NCBI RefSeq assembly: GCF_019399895.1
Contig: NC_091865.1
Coordinates: forward strand, 9,057,001 to 9,121,000
Direction of reading: 5' to 3'
Length of the DNA stretch: 64,000 bases
Origin: Cardiocondyla obscurior
Taxonomy: Eukaryota; Arthropoda; Insecta; Hymenoptera; Formicidae
Both the position numbers and the translations under genes were made by a program. This document shows, piece by piece, positions 1 through 10,941 of this stretch. The notes beneath the pieces were generated by a model. The model ran no database searches, was not told the origin of the DNA, and saw nothing but the letters and a program-made list of their open reading frames with translations. The first letter of the stretch is position 1; each line of letters begins with the position of its first letter.

Positions 1-1
1 C

Positions 2-1097
2 AAACTTCAAAAGATGCAAAAAAAGAATAGAAAGAGCAAGATAGACGTTCCAGATTTAGCTGACTTTTTGGAAAAAATTCCTACTCCAACTATATGGAAC
101 ACTCTTCCAATTCAGTTACCAAAGTGGATAATAGGCTCCGTGAAAGCCATTCCTTCCACAATTTGTCTTGTTATTCAACTATTAAAAGAAATAAAAGAGA
201 AGAAAAAGCAAGAGGAAGAAGAAGCGTTGTAAGAATTTTATTATAATTTTATTACAATTAATTTAATTCGTTAGAAAAACTTGAACATTTGTTACAGAGC
301 CCAAGAGAACGAACAGCCGGAACCGGAAGTAACCGCTTCGCGCGGTGTTAGAAAACGTAGGCTTGGCTTTACGCCACAAGAAAGAAGCGGTAATCATTCT
401 AAGGAAACTGTTAAAAAAGAGAACTGCGATAGTACGAATCATGTCCATGAGAAGCCAGCGGTATCTGGTGGTTTGTGGACTGATAACGATATATTAGAAT
501 TAATAAAATACGTGAAAAAGTATCCCGGTGGAACTCCGGAACGGTGGGAAAAAATCGCGAGCGTTATGAATCGAACTGTTGCGGAAGTTACGCACATGGC
601 TAAAAAGGTTATTACTGTTGCATTCAATTTATTTCTTATTATTTCTTATTTATATTAATTTTTATATATAAATATCTTTTTATTAATTATATTTTTATTG
701 TTAATTAATAACAGAAATTGAATTGTGTTTATTTGATGTTAGGTAAAAGAGGAAGGTTTGAAGCCAAACGAATCAGTGGAGGAAGTTTCTACGGAAGAGA
801 AACCTAAGAAGATTAAAACTCGTAATGAAAATTCAGTCGGTACTACTGAGTGGAGTCAAGAACAACAAAAAGCATTAGAAGCAGCCTTGACGAAATATCC
901 CAAAAATGCGTCTGCAGATAGGTGGGAGAAAATTGCAAATTGTGTCGAAGGGAAGACAAAGGTATGTTATATATATTTCTTGTAGATTTAATTCTGATGT
1001 ATCGTAATAATTTAAAAACTGTTGTTTACAGGAAGAATGCCAAGTACGTTATAAACAATTGGTGGAATTAGTGAAAAAGAGGCAACAATCTCAATAA
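2..1097 (+). CDS. DNAJC1: DnaJ homolog subfamily C member 1 (DNAJC1-like), 3' part only
   Basis: This is the C-terminal part of an ER-membrane J-domain co-chaperone; the J domain and the start lie left of the window. Four exons are read as 2-228, 298-607, 743-961 and 1032-1097, all with GT-AG borders and matching phase, giving 273 residues. Two SANT/Myb-like domains are visible. The first (about 465-607) has the GGLWTDNDILELIKYV core and the second (about 848-1085) has TEWSQEQQKALEAAL and RWEKIANCVEGK. The paired SANT layout with an acidic/basic linker fits DNAJC1; DNAJC2/zuotin also has two SANT domains, but the PGGTPERWEKIA wording and the end ...YKQLVELVKK favour DNAJC1. In mammals the SANT region binds partners and the J domain stimulates BiP. 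The gene runs toward DHX8, tail to tail. Confidence 0.88.
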
Positions 1098-1378
1098 TTC
1101 AATTTGTGCATAGAATCTTGTTTTCCAGAAAATGTATTTTGTATCATCGAGCTAAGAAATAGTATTATTAAACAATATCACAAGTGGGGAGGGGCAAAAA
1201 AGTGATACTTCCTGATTGCATAAAATATCAATTTGTCTCTTTTGAAAGATTATAAATTTCCTATGGATTTTTTTTATACGAATGAGATGTCACCACGTTA
1301 CATGTAATACAAATGTACGTTCGTGAACAGACTCTGTTATTATAAGTATATTCAGAGTTAAATCTAAGAAAAGAAAAG

Positions 1379-1446
1379 AATAAATTAGAGAAATCTTTCT
1401 TATGTCATTTTATTAAATGTTATCGAAAATGTATTTATTTAATAAA
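1379..1446 (+). terminator. Candidate poly(A) signals of DNAJC1
   Basis: AATAAA hexamers lie at 1379-1384 and 1441-1446, 280-350 bp after the DNAJC1 stop. The stretch 1098-1988 otherwise holds only AT-rich convergent 3' UTR sequence of DNAJC1 and DHX8; no further gene is seen. Confidence 0.5.
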
Positions 1447-1645
1447 TTTAATAATTAATCAAGAGGGAAAAGACTGAAAGATACATATAATTTTAAAATA
1501 ATGCCCTCTTCTCTAAAAAGACTGACTATTTAATGTATAATATCATACATTTATCAAAGTAGATCTTTGATGAACCCTGGAAAGTAGTAAAAATTCAAAT
1601 AATGAAAAATATTACAAACTTAAGTATTGAAAAAAGTATTACAGA

Positions 1646-1651
1646 TTTATT
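1646..1651 (-). terminator. Candidate poly(A) signal of DHX8
   Basis: TTTATT on the plus strand, that is AATAAA on the minus strand, about 340 bp past the DHX8 stop. Other copies at about 1409 and 1434 could serve and would make the two convergent 3' UTRs overlap. Confidence 0.4.
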
Positions 1652-1988
1652 GCATAATGTATATAAATATGATTATGTATTTACAATGTTTAAAATATGT
1701 ACAGAGTAAACAATTCACTTTTTATAACATTTATCGCATTCTTGTATACTTGTCTTTTCATCATACTTCAAGCTTTCTAATGCACGCAACAACTCGATTA
1801 ATAAACTTTAATTTACTAAATAATAATAAAAAATTAGATTAAATTATATGTTATACTACCGGATCTCTAAGCATGCTGCATGAAAATAATACGCAATATA
1901 CAAACCACTTTGAGAGCTAAAATTGAATATTCCGCTTCGTCTAAACTATCAAAAAAAAAATATACATAGGATATACAAGTATACATAT

Positions 1989-4900
1989 TTAATTACGGCG
2001 TCTGCGAACCCGCGATATTCTCCACGCGTTTGGTTCCTCGTATTTGTTATAAAGCGGTTCCAGTCTCTGATTCTTTTTGAATTTGCTAAGTTTTGTCGGA
2101 TCGCTGAATTTGAAAAATGCAGGTGCAAACTCAACCAACCATTTCGGATCGATCGTTGTCACTTCTCTCATATATTCTTTGGTAGTTTGCACCAATTCGT
2201 GATAGATTACCCATTCGGGTTGACGATTAAATAACGCGCTGCTTGGATGAATATAGACTACTTGACTGTCGACAAGCGTTCTATATCCTTCTTGTGGATC
2301 TTTTTTCGCGGCATTTCTGAAAAATCCTGAACAAACTGCTTTTTGTATACGCACTGTGTTCTTGCCGGCTGATACTACATCTAATTTATGTCTATCCATT
2401 ATACCTAACAATTGCTTACGTACATCCTGGGCACGCTTCAATGTTCTTATCTGCACGAAATTTTCGTAACACCAAGCGTTACTCAGTTTGTTGTTCTTCC
2501 AAGAATTGTAAACCGCCAGTAAAGTTAAATGATCACCCTCGGGTTGATTAAATTTCGCTTTCTTCTGATCGGCTAAAGCCTGTTTATCTTTTGGTCGATA
2601 AAAGACATTCTGCACTGACAGCATGCTGACGATGGTCAGGATCTCGTCGGAACATTGAAGATGCACACTCATGATTAGCATCTTAGATAAGTTCGGTTCG
2701 AGTGGAAATTCTGCCATTCGTCGGCCCAGACGTGTCAGCAAGCCCTCATTATCGAGAGCGCTCAAGCTGTGCAACGACTCTAATGCCATGATTAGAGATT
2801 CAACTGGAGGCGCGTCCATAAAATCAAAGTGTAGAAGGTCATTAATACCCATAGTCTTGAGTTGCAGTACGGTGGTGGCCAGATTTGTCCGTTGTATCTC
2901 CGGAACCGGTGTGGGCAGCATTTCGTCTCTGTAAGCTCTCTCAGTGTAAAGCCGATAACACTTTCCAGGGCCAGTTCTACCAGCTCTTCCGCTTCGTTGT
3001 TTCGCAGCCGCTTGGCTGATTGGCGTAACTATAAGACTGTCCATGCCAGTCTTGGAGTTGTAGACTTTTTGTTTGACAAAACCGGGATCGACGACGTAGT
3101 ATATACCGTCGATAGTTAGGCTGGTTTCGGCGATATTCGTGGCGATGACAACCTTACGCGAGCCGGGCGGCGCTGGCTCAAATATTCTAGTTTGCATCTC
3201 GGAAGGTAAAGCCGAATAAACTGGCAGAATAATTAGCTCCGGTACATCTGGACCCAGAGATTTCATACGTTCGTAAAGAATTTCACAAGCTGTATCGATT
3301 TCTTCCTGTCCGGTGAGGAAAAGTAAGATATCGCCCGGTGGCTCGCGCAGATGAATCTGCATGACGGTGATCAGCGCGGCGTCCAGGTAATCAGTTTCGG
3401 GTTCCTTCGTGTACATCACCTCGACCTCGAACGTACGCCCCGGTATGGTAAAGATAGGTGCTTCAAAAAAATACTGCGAGAATTTAACCGCATCGAGGGT
3501 AGCACTAGTGACGATCAGCTTGAGATCAGGCCTGCGGCCTACAGCCTGCTTCAGTAAACCGAATAAAACGTCTGTGTGTATTGTACGCTCGTGAGCCTCG
3601 TCTAACATTATTACCGAATACGTTTTGAGATCTAGATCCATTAAGCATTCGCGCAGTAACATACCGTCCGTCATGTACTTGATGCTGGTCTCTGGCCCGG
3701 TGCAGTCTTCGAAACGGATGGTGTAACCGACCTCTTGACCTAGACAGCAACCAAACTCTTCCGCGACTCTTTTAGCCACGCTCATAGCGGCGACACGTCG
3801 TGGTTGTGTGCAGCCGATCTTCCCTCGCGCGGTGAAACCAGCCTCCGCTAGATACTGCGTGATTTGAGTTGTCTTGCCCGAGCCAGTCTCTCCAATAACA
3901 ATTAAAATTTGATTATCCGTCACAGCTTTAACCAGATCATCGCGCAACTTATAAATTGGCAGGCTTTGACGCTGCTCCAACAGCGTCAGATTCGTCTTTT
4001 TACCAAACGATGATTTTTTGCCGCCTATCACGTGTTTTTTCCATTCGGGGAGATCCTGCGTTTGCAGACCGATGCCACGCATATTCGCCGCCAGCGTGCG
4101 ACTCTCCGCCTCTGGTAGCGGATCAATCCAATTTTTATTCAAGCCGGTGGGCACGGAATCCATTTCTTGCTCGCGTTGCAGCATTTTTTGCTCTCTTCGC
4201 TCTTTCGCGAGAGCGCTCTGCATCATCGCCGCTTGCGCCAGCGAGCCATCCGGATTTTTAACTATTCGTACGGGACTAAGGTCACCCAGCGCTCTTCCGT
4301 GACCATGCAGAAACGGTGGCTCTTCTTCAACAAGCTCGATCTCTACATCCTCCTCTTCGTCGTCCTCTCGCGGTAAGATTCCGGTTTCCGTGTCAAATTC
4401 CGGCAACTCACTTCGATCGATGCACGACGCAGCCAACATCTGCTTGATTTCCCATTTCTCCGGCGACGACAAACGCTGCACGCGCTTCCTCGAATACGTC
4501 TCGTCTTCGTCGTAATTACCTTGAAGCTCCAGTAGGGAAGTCGGCCTATCCGGATTGCGCAAATGTTTTTCATCCTCCTCCGCTTTTGCGATCGGCACTA
4601 CGGGATTTAAATCCCTCCCAGTTTCTTGATCGACGTCTTTCATGCTTAAAGATACTTTCTGCCCACCGACGCTGAGAACCTTCACCAATACCTTTTGTCC
4701 TCTGGAAACCACGTCACTCGCGTTCGCAACTCGGCCTTCCCGTCGCAATTGAGAGATATGAACTAAGCCCTCCCAACGCCGTCTTAAACCTTCCAGTTGA
4801 ACGAAACATCCGAACGGCACGATATTTGCGACTTTACCTGCGTAAATCTTGCCTACTTCCGGTTCCGCGGAAAGCGTCTCTTCGGCGGATCTTGATCTCG

Positions 4901-5600
4901 ATCTGTCGGTGTCGCGTCTTCTCGCGTGTCGAGCATCTTTGCGATCGCGAGACCACGATCTTTTGCGCTCTCTCGATCTCGAACGCCTCTTTCGCGCTCG
5001 ATCGCGCGATCTATAACGTGATCTGGAACGCGTTCTAGATCTGTGTCGCCGCTCTTTACGATTTTCCGATCTAGATCGGTGTCGTCTTCTCTCCCTTGAC
5101 TTGCTTCTGCTTTTTCTTCCGCGTTTGCTTTTTTCTCTCTTCTCGTTCTTGTCTGCTTTGTCATTATTTTCTTCGGCATTAACCGACTGTTTTTTATTAG
5201 ACGGCGCAAACGCTTCAAAGGAAGCCATCACATCGTTGACGATATCCTCATCCCTGACATTGTTGCTTTCGATACGTGAATTCTCATTCGGTAACGCCAG
5301 CGCTGGGAATTTTAATGCCAGCTCATCTTGTTTAATCGTTGACTTGGAGGATTTCTCAGTCGACGTTTTCACCGGCTTCATATGCTGTATTATCCTGAGT
5401 AGATTAGCCATGAATGAGTCAGAGAATTCGGCCCCATTCTCAATCAGGACCTTCTTGAACGAGGGAAACGTGCTGTTCTTCTCGGCGAGATGTATAATGA
5501 ATTCGGCCAAATCCTTGTCGTTCAGTCCTAAGTGATTCTCCAACTCTGTGCAGATCTTCGACACCAAAGAAAGGTGCTCTAATTTTGGAACCTCTTCCAT
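1989..5600 (-). CDS. DHX8: ATP-dependent RNA helicase DHX8 (Prp22 / pea), single exon
   Basis: DEAH-box spliceosomal helicase that releases mature mRNA from the post-catalytic spliceosome in the nucleus. One uninterrupted exon encodes 1203 residues from the preferred start. Order, numbered from that start: N-terminal conserved helical region (KLEHLSLVSKICTELENHLG), Arg/Ser-rich domain at about 155-240, S1 RNA-binding domain at about 247-322 (FGCFVQLEGLRRRWEGLVHIS), helicase motif I GETGSGKT at about 570, then DEAH, SAT and the QRSGRAGRTGPGKCYRL motif VI, followed by the winged-helix/ratchet and OB regions and the C-terminal ...EEPNAWRIS. I chose the ATG at 5600 because its residues (MEEVPKLEHL) align with the family N-terminus; an in-frame ATG 15 codons upstream (5645) adds sequence with no family match. 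Length matches human DHX8 (about 1220). It is head to head with CPT2. Confidence 0.97.
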   Translation of the reverse strand: MEEVPKLEHLSLVSKICTELENHLGLNDKDLAEFIIHLAEKNSTFPSFKKVLIENGAEFSDSFMANLLRIIQHMKPVKTSTEKSSKSTIKQDELALKFPALALPNENSRIESNNVRDEDIVNDVMASFEAFAPSNKKQSVNAEENNDKADKNEKREKSKRGRKSRSKSRERRRHRSRSENRKERRHRSRTRSRSRYRSRDRARKRRSRSRERKRSWSRDRKDARHARRRDTDRSRSRSAEETLSAEPEVGKIYAGKVANIVPFGCFVQLEGLRRRWEGLVHISQLRREGRVANASDVVSRGQKVLVKVLSVGGQKVSLSMKDVDQETGRDLNPVVPIAKAEEDEKHLRNPDRPTSLLELQGNYDEDETYSRKRVQRLSSPEKWEIKQMLAASCIDRSELPEFDTETGILPREDDEEEDVEIELVEEEPPFLHGHGRALGDLSPVRIVKNPDGSLAQAAMMQSALAKERREQKMLQREQEMDSVPTGLNKNWIDPLPEAESRTLAANMRGIGLQTQDLPEWKKHVIGGKKSSFGKKTNLTLLEQRQSLPIYKLRDDLVKAVTDNQILIVIGETGSGKTTQITQYLAEAGFTARGKIGCTQPRRVAAMSVAKRVAEEFGCCLGQEVGYTIRFEDCTGPETSIKYMTDGMLLRECLMDLDLKTYSVIMLDEAHERTIHTDVLFGLLKQAVGRRPDLKLIVTSATLDAVKFSQYFFEAPIFTIPGRTFEVEVMYTKEPETDYLDAALITVMQIHLREPPGDILLFLTGQEEIDTACEILYERMKSLGPDVPELIILPVYSALPSEMQTRIFEPAPPGSRKVVIATNIAETSLTIDGIYYVVDPGFVKQKVYNSKTGMDSLIVTPISQAAAKQRSGRAGRTGPGKCYRLYTERAYRDEMLPTPVPEIQRTNLATTVLQLKTMGINDLLHFDFMDAPPVESLIMALESLHSLSALDNEGLLTRLGRRMAEFPLEPNLSKMLIMSVHLQCSDEILTIVSMLSVQNVFYRPKDKQALADQKKAKFNQPEGDHLTLLAVYNSWKNNKLSNAWCYENFVQIRTLKRAQDVRKQLLGIMDRHKLDVVSAGKNTVRIQKAVCSGFFRNAAKKDPQEGYRTLVDSQVVYIHPSSALFNRQPEWVIYHELVQTTKEYMREVTTIDPKWLVEFAPAFFKFSDPTKLSKFKKNQRLEPLYNKYEEPNAWRISRVRRRRN

Positions 5601-6042
5601 TGTATTTCGCGATATAGCACACTTGTTAACTCTGCAATTGATCATTGATTATTAACGAGATAATCACATCAAAGCAATACTAAGATAGAAATAAAATCGA
5701 GCTAATACTAAAATAAAAATAGAACCTTTCTTTGTAATATTTCTTTCCCTATTTAGAGTTGCATACGAGAAACGATAATTCTAAGCATCATAAACGTTCC
5801 TAACCTTTCAACAGCAATGGTTACTTCGTGAGGATTATTTTACGACCACAACGTTCGTTCATATGATGCAAAGCATAATGTATGTTAAGTTATACGTACC
5901 AGAAAATATCGCATCGAGAAGTTAAGCCAAAATATTCTCTTGGTGTCTTTAAAATAAAATTCTTCTTCTTTTTAGATCATCCAACACGCGTAAACGCCAG
6001 CTGACGCTACGTTGCGCTACGTAAACGCATTTATAAAACACA
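5601..6042. promoter_or_regulatory. Shared divergent promoter of DHX8 and CPT2
   Basis: Only 442 bp separate the two start codons, so this stretch must hold both promoters and both 5' UTRs. I see AT-rich DNA turning GC- and CpG-richer toward CPT2 (about 5985-6025), but no convincing TATA box at a proper distance. TTTATAAAAC at about 6030 lies too close to the CPT2 ATG to act as one for that start. Confidence 0.6.
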
Positions 6043-8966
6043 ATGGTGGTGACATCTCGTAGTATTTTAGATTACTCCTTTAACGAAGTTCTGCTTCGGA
6101 GTTCAGGGAATACATGGTCTTTGCTCCAGACGAGAGGAGTAGGGTGATCAAGAGTTGTTGTTGCTTGTCATCCGAAACTACTGTGCGTGTATACACGTCA
6201 TGTACAGTGATTTCTTATAAATTTATTAACTTTTTGTACACATTTTTTTTTCTTGCGTCTTTGAAAATAATTCAGTTAAAAGTAAGAGCATTGGATTATA
6301 CGAAATGTATGTCCTGACGAAAGGCGGATTTCGAAAAGTTATGGTAAATTATTTATTTAACACAGGCAGTATACATATGTTCTATATATTTTCGCTGTTT
6401 AATTTTTTTTATTCATACATTTTTTTTTATTTCTCTTCTCTGTTACGTATATTACAGATAAACCGTGGAGGGGTGGCCCTAACACAGCAATTAGCTAGGT
6501 AGTAGCGTTTTATTTCTATTTATGCATATTTCTATAAATGCAATGGCATATTATAAGTTTGCTTTTATTTTTATACTTTAAAATTTTGCAATAATTGAAA
6601 TTAGTCATTGTAAATTTAGTCTTATTGTTTAAATGACAAGCTTGCAAAGTTGCATATGGATGTTTAAATGTTCTGCTACTTAATTTAAAAAAAGGTATTA
6701 ATTGTATGTCTTTGTTTTACAGGAGTACCGCGACTTTGTACAATACAAACGAATATCAATATATACAGATAAGTAAGGTGCCGACGTTACATTTTCAACC
6801 ATCTTTGCCTCGTTTACCAATACCGAAACTTGAAGATTCGTGTAGAAGGTATTTAAATGCTCAAAAACCTCTGCTGAATGAAAAAGAATTGCAAAGCACA
6901 TCGTCTTACGTGTCAAAATTTCTCGCCAACGAGGGACAAAGCTTGCAAAAGCTGTTACTCCAAAATAACGCTCGAAATCCACACACGAGTTATATCAGCG
7001 AGCCATGGTTCGACATGTATTTACAAGACCGCAAGCCTTTGCCAATCAATTATAATCCTTTTCTAGTATTTGTGCCAGAATCGGATCCAAAATATAACAT
7101 TCAATTAATAAAAGCAACAAATCTTGTTATATCGTCATTACGATTTTTAAAGTCGCTTAAGAATAATATTTTAGAACCAGAAGTGTTTCATATGAAACCT
7201 GAAAAATCAGACACCCAGTTATTTCGTAATGTCACAAGATTAATTCCATCTCGATTTAGTTGGTACGGCGCATATCTATTTAAGGTATGACTAAATTCGT
7301 TGCTTCATACAAAAAATTCGTTTGAAATAAATTTAACAAAACACTTTTATTACAGGCTTTTCCGTTAGATATGTCTCAGTATAAAAATCTGTTCCATACT
7401 ACTAGGATACCAGAATTAGGAAAGGACAGAATTTTTCATAATCCGTCGGCCAAACACTTGGTTGTACTGAGGAATGGTCATTTTTATGCATTCGATGTTT
7501 TAGATGCGAACGACTGTATTCGTAGCCCTAAGGAGATAGCTGCGTGCCTAAAAACCATTTTAGAAGATGACAAACCACCAAATAAATATCCCGTCGGCAT
7601 TCTTACATCATGCGATAGAAATGAATGGGCACGGGCACGTTCACATTTAATCGAAACGGGGAATCGGGAAATTCTCCATAAAATTGATTCAGCTGTATTC
7701 GTAATGATCTTAGATGACAAAGTTATCGGTGCTGACAACAACAAGTTAATTAGAACGTTTTTACATACGGACGGTACTAATCGATGGTTCGACAAGTCGT
7801 TTTCCCTTATTGTTTCTAAGGATGGTTTTGGCGGAATAAATTTTGAGCATTCATGGGGCGATGGAGTTGCGGTATTAAGATACTTCCAAGTAATAAAACT
7901 GTTTCAACTTTATGTATATTACTATATTATTAATGCGATTAAATATTTAAAGCTTGCAATAAAAAAAAATTTTTTCTGTTCTCTGCAGGATGTGAAAGCC
8001 GATATATCGAAAAAACCTAAATTTCATCCTAACGAAGTAGATGAACTCTCGAAAGAAAGTGTAAACGTAGAAAGATTAGAATTCTTGATAGACCCAAAGA
8101 GCGAAAGTATCATTGATAAACAGAAAGCAAATTATCAGGAGTGGATTAATCGACTGTGCGTTGATTTTATGATTTACGACAAGTTTGGTAAGAATCAATG
8201 TAAAAACCTCGGGGTAAGTCCGGATGCCGTGATGCAGCTGGCTTTCCAATTGGCATTGTATACCCTAGAAGGTAAATCAGTACCAACTTATGAATCTTGC
8301 AGCACAGCTGCATATAAGCACGGCAGAACAGAAACTATCAGACCTTGTACGTTAGAAACTAAAGCGATCTGCATCGCTATGACTAAGAAGCAAAACGAGC
8401 TTTCTAAGTCAGAGCTAAAAAAAATGATACTTGATTGCAGCAAAGCTCACAATGTGCTTACTAAGGAGGCAGTAATGGGTATTCATTTAAATTAATTATT
8501 AAACAGTTTTCAAACAAACAAAAAAATGCATATAAATTTGATAATACTTTACAGGTGAAGGATTTGACAGGCACTTGTTCGCTTTAAGAAGAATCGCAGA
8601 GAAATCGGGTTCCGTTAAGCTAGCGGTTTTTCAAGATCCAGCTTATATTGCTTTAAATCACAACGTATTGTCTACGTCTACCTTATCAAGTCCAGATGTA
8701 ATGGTTGGCGGATTTGGGCCAGTGGTACCTGACGGTTACGGAATCGCGTAAGTTATATTGTTATTAACACTATATAATTGTCAACTCTTATTACATCTTT
8801 TAGATATTTTTTTTTAAACAAAATTAACTTATAATTTAGATATATGATCCAGAACGAACGTTTGGGTTCAGTCGTGACGAGCTATGAAGGTAGTCGTAAT
8901 GCTAGTCAATATGTACAAGCGTTAGAACATGCGTTCAAAAGCATTCACGATGTATTACATACATAA
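6043..8966 (+). CDS. CPT2: Carnitine O-palmitoyltransferase 2, mitochondrial (7 exons)
   Basis: Inner-membrane enzyme that transfers long-chain acyl groups from carnitine back to CoA in the matrix, feeding beta-oxidation. Exons: 6043-6138, 6458-6498, 6723-7284, 7356-7889, 7989-8478, 8555-8747, 8840-8966; the join keeps frame and gives 680 aa (human 658). Visible family signatures are LPRLPIPKLEDSCRRYL near the N-terminus, the catalytic histidine in FEHSWGDGVAVLR at the end of exon 4, YESCSTAAYKHGRTETIRP, and the substrate-binding NVLSTSTLSS. The first two exons give an Arg- and Ser-containing leader consistent with a mitochondrial presequence. Exon 1 is the least certain: its donor (GA|GTAGGG) is weak and an ATG at 6114 in another frame is an alternative. 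The 99-bp intron 4 has no in-frame stop. Confidence 0.95.
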
Positions 8967-9170
8967 CACGAGAATTATAGTTATATAATTTTCCAGATAT
9001 ATTCCGTTACATTTTTATTTAGATTCTTTTTTTCGAGATCATTGAACTATTATATAATATTGTACATTTATTAGAATGTTTACAATCATGTTATTTATAT
9101 CAGAGGTAGGCACAAAATTGCTTTTTGGAGTTTTAAGAAAGCAATAATAGTGATTATTATTACCTCTGAT

Positions 9171-9176
9171 AATAAA
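9171..9176 (+). terminator. Candidate poly(A) signal of CPT2
   Basis: AATAAA about 200 bp after the CPT2 stop. The following stretch, 9177-9761, is AT-rich with a 20-base A tract at about 9473-9492 and a short (TA)8 run at about 9650-9665; no gene is seen there beyond the convergent 3' UTRs. Confidence 0.5.
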
Positions 9177-9745
9177 ACTTTTATACAATTGTTAAATAAA
9201 TATTTTTAATACTTTTTAATGAATTGACAGTTTGTGCTAATTTTTCAACAACTATTTCCCTATTAATCAGCTAACGATTAGAAGATAAGGATAAATTATA
9301 GTATTTTGTATTAGATACTTTACTTATATTGATAAGGAAATATGTACACTAATTTATGTAAAAGCGAGCGCTATAACGCACTCAAAATATCAAACAAAAC
9401 ATCGCTTTTTAATATTGATAAAAACTATGATCTATTGTAACTTTTTTAGACGTAATTTTTATCACTTTTATAATAAAAAAAAAAAAAAAAAATTAAAGAA
9501 TGTCTAAAATAACATAAGTGTTCACAATTATAGACGCAGAATGGATATTAGGTCATCTAAAACTGCATGAGTATAATTACAGACATGCAATAATATACCA
9601 AATTCATACATTGGTATTAAGAAAGTTCTCCTGGCTTCACAATGATTTGATATATATATATATATGCAGTCATGTTTCTGGAATCATCTTTATTGGTGGA
9701 ATTGAATGTGGAATGAAATATTATGATTCCAATAATACTCTGTAG

Positions 9746-9751
9746 TTTATT
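9746..9751 (-). terminator. Candidate poly(A) signal of the V-ATPase c'' gene
   Basis: AATAAA on the minus strand only about 11 bp after the stop codon. This would give a very short 3' UTR; A/T-rich DNA further along offers weaker alternatives. Confidence 0.35.
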
Positions 9752-9761
9752 TTTTCATAAT

Positions 9762-10941
9762 TTATGATAGCTTATCTCCCATTTTTACTTTGGATGTCTG
9801 AAAAAAAATGCAAATATAAATATAGATTTCTCCTAGACATTGTCGATTAATCTTAAATATTTATCATTGCTTACTGATTTTACAACATATTTTAACTTAC
9901 CATATAAATACCAACAATTAAACCAAAGAGCCCTATAGCAGAACCAAAGATTTCGACTATGAGAATCTTGACGAAAAGGGCAGAATTAGCTGCGTCAGCG
10001 AGAGCGGCTCCAGAGCCAACGATGCCGACTGCTATACCACAAAAAAGATTGACAAGGCCAACAGCAAAACCAGCGCCAAACATTAAGTATCCAGACAACC
10101 AATTTTGATTCTTAATCTCTTCATTTTCAAGGATTTGTGCGTATGTAAATTTGTCAAGCATTCCAGATAGAACAATGGCAGTTATCAAACCATAAATAGC
10201 TACAGCTTCACAGAATATCACAGAAATCAAATTCTTTGTCTTAATACGAGGGGCTTTTACTCCACCACCAACAATAGACACTCCTGTTGTATGGATACCT
10301 CTAAAAATAAAAAAAAATAAAAAATTATAATATACAGCTAGTTTTATAATACTTAATCAGCTATAACAGAAAATAATTTTATTTGAAATTATAAGTATAT
10401 GGAACTTACAATGCTGCACCTACTACAGATAAAGCTACTGATAGACCTATACCCAATGTACACCACATATATGGAGAAGTATTTGTTAAGAACCTAAAAA
10501 AAATATATATAAATTGTTTAAGATATTTTTGCGCCTAAAAATCAATACTGATGTGTAATACAAAAAAAAATATATATATAAACATACCATCCAATGCTAA
10601 CCTGCTCCCCTTTGCCAGTAAATACATAATACAAAACTGCAACATGTAAAATATACAAAATGTATTATACATTATTACAATTATAAAATAACGTTGCTGT
10701 ACAAGCACTTAAAAATTATTCAATAAAATAGATATGGTTGACAAGACATTGCCCGAAATGCAATGACGTCAAATACAATTTGGCAAAATGTCAAAAGCAC
10801 GTATGACTTCGACGGCTTCAATGTATTTAATTCGTTTCTTCATATGTTATTTTTATTATAACATACAAGGTAAAGCATACCTAAAATAAGGATCGTTGCC
10901 GAAGCGGTGATCGCGAATGTGTTGCCCAAGATGTATCTCAT
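9762..10941 (-). CDS. VhaPPA1-1: V-type proton ATPase 21-kDa proteolipid subunit c'' (5 exons)
   Basis: Subunit c'' of the membrane V0 ring that carries protons across endosomal, lysosomal and secretory membranes. Exons on the minus strand are 10941-10881, 10636-10588, 10493-10410, 10300-9901 and 9797-9762; the join gives 209 aa. The start ATG at 10941 begins a small 61-nt exon encoding MRYILGNTFAITASATILIL, then YYVFTGKGEQ, the conserved LTNTSPYMW, GGGVKAPRIKTKNL, and the transport glutamate in FCEAVAIYG. The second proteolipid repeat is GIVGSGAALADA and the end is TSKVKMGDKLS. Several hydrophobic helices are evident. Another frame across exon 1 (10856-11047) is open longer but does not join in phase, so I discard it. 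The gene is tail to tail with CPT2 and head to head with the SMYD4-like gene. Confidence 0.96.

Noticed and set aside
4853..5535. Open frames on both strands over the start of DHX8
   Set aside because: Shadows of the Arg/Ser-rich coding region of DHX8.
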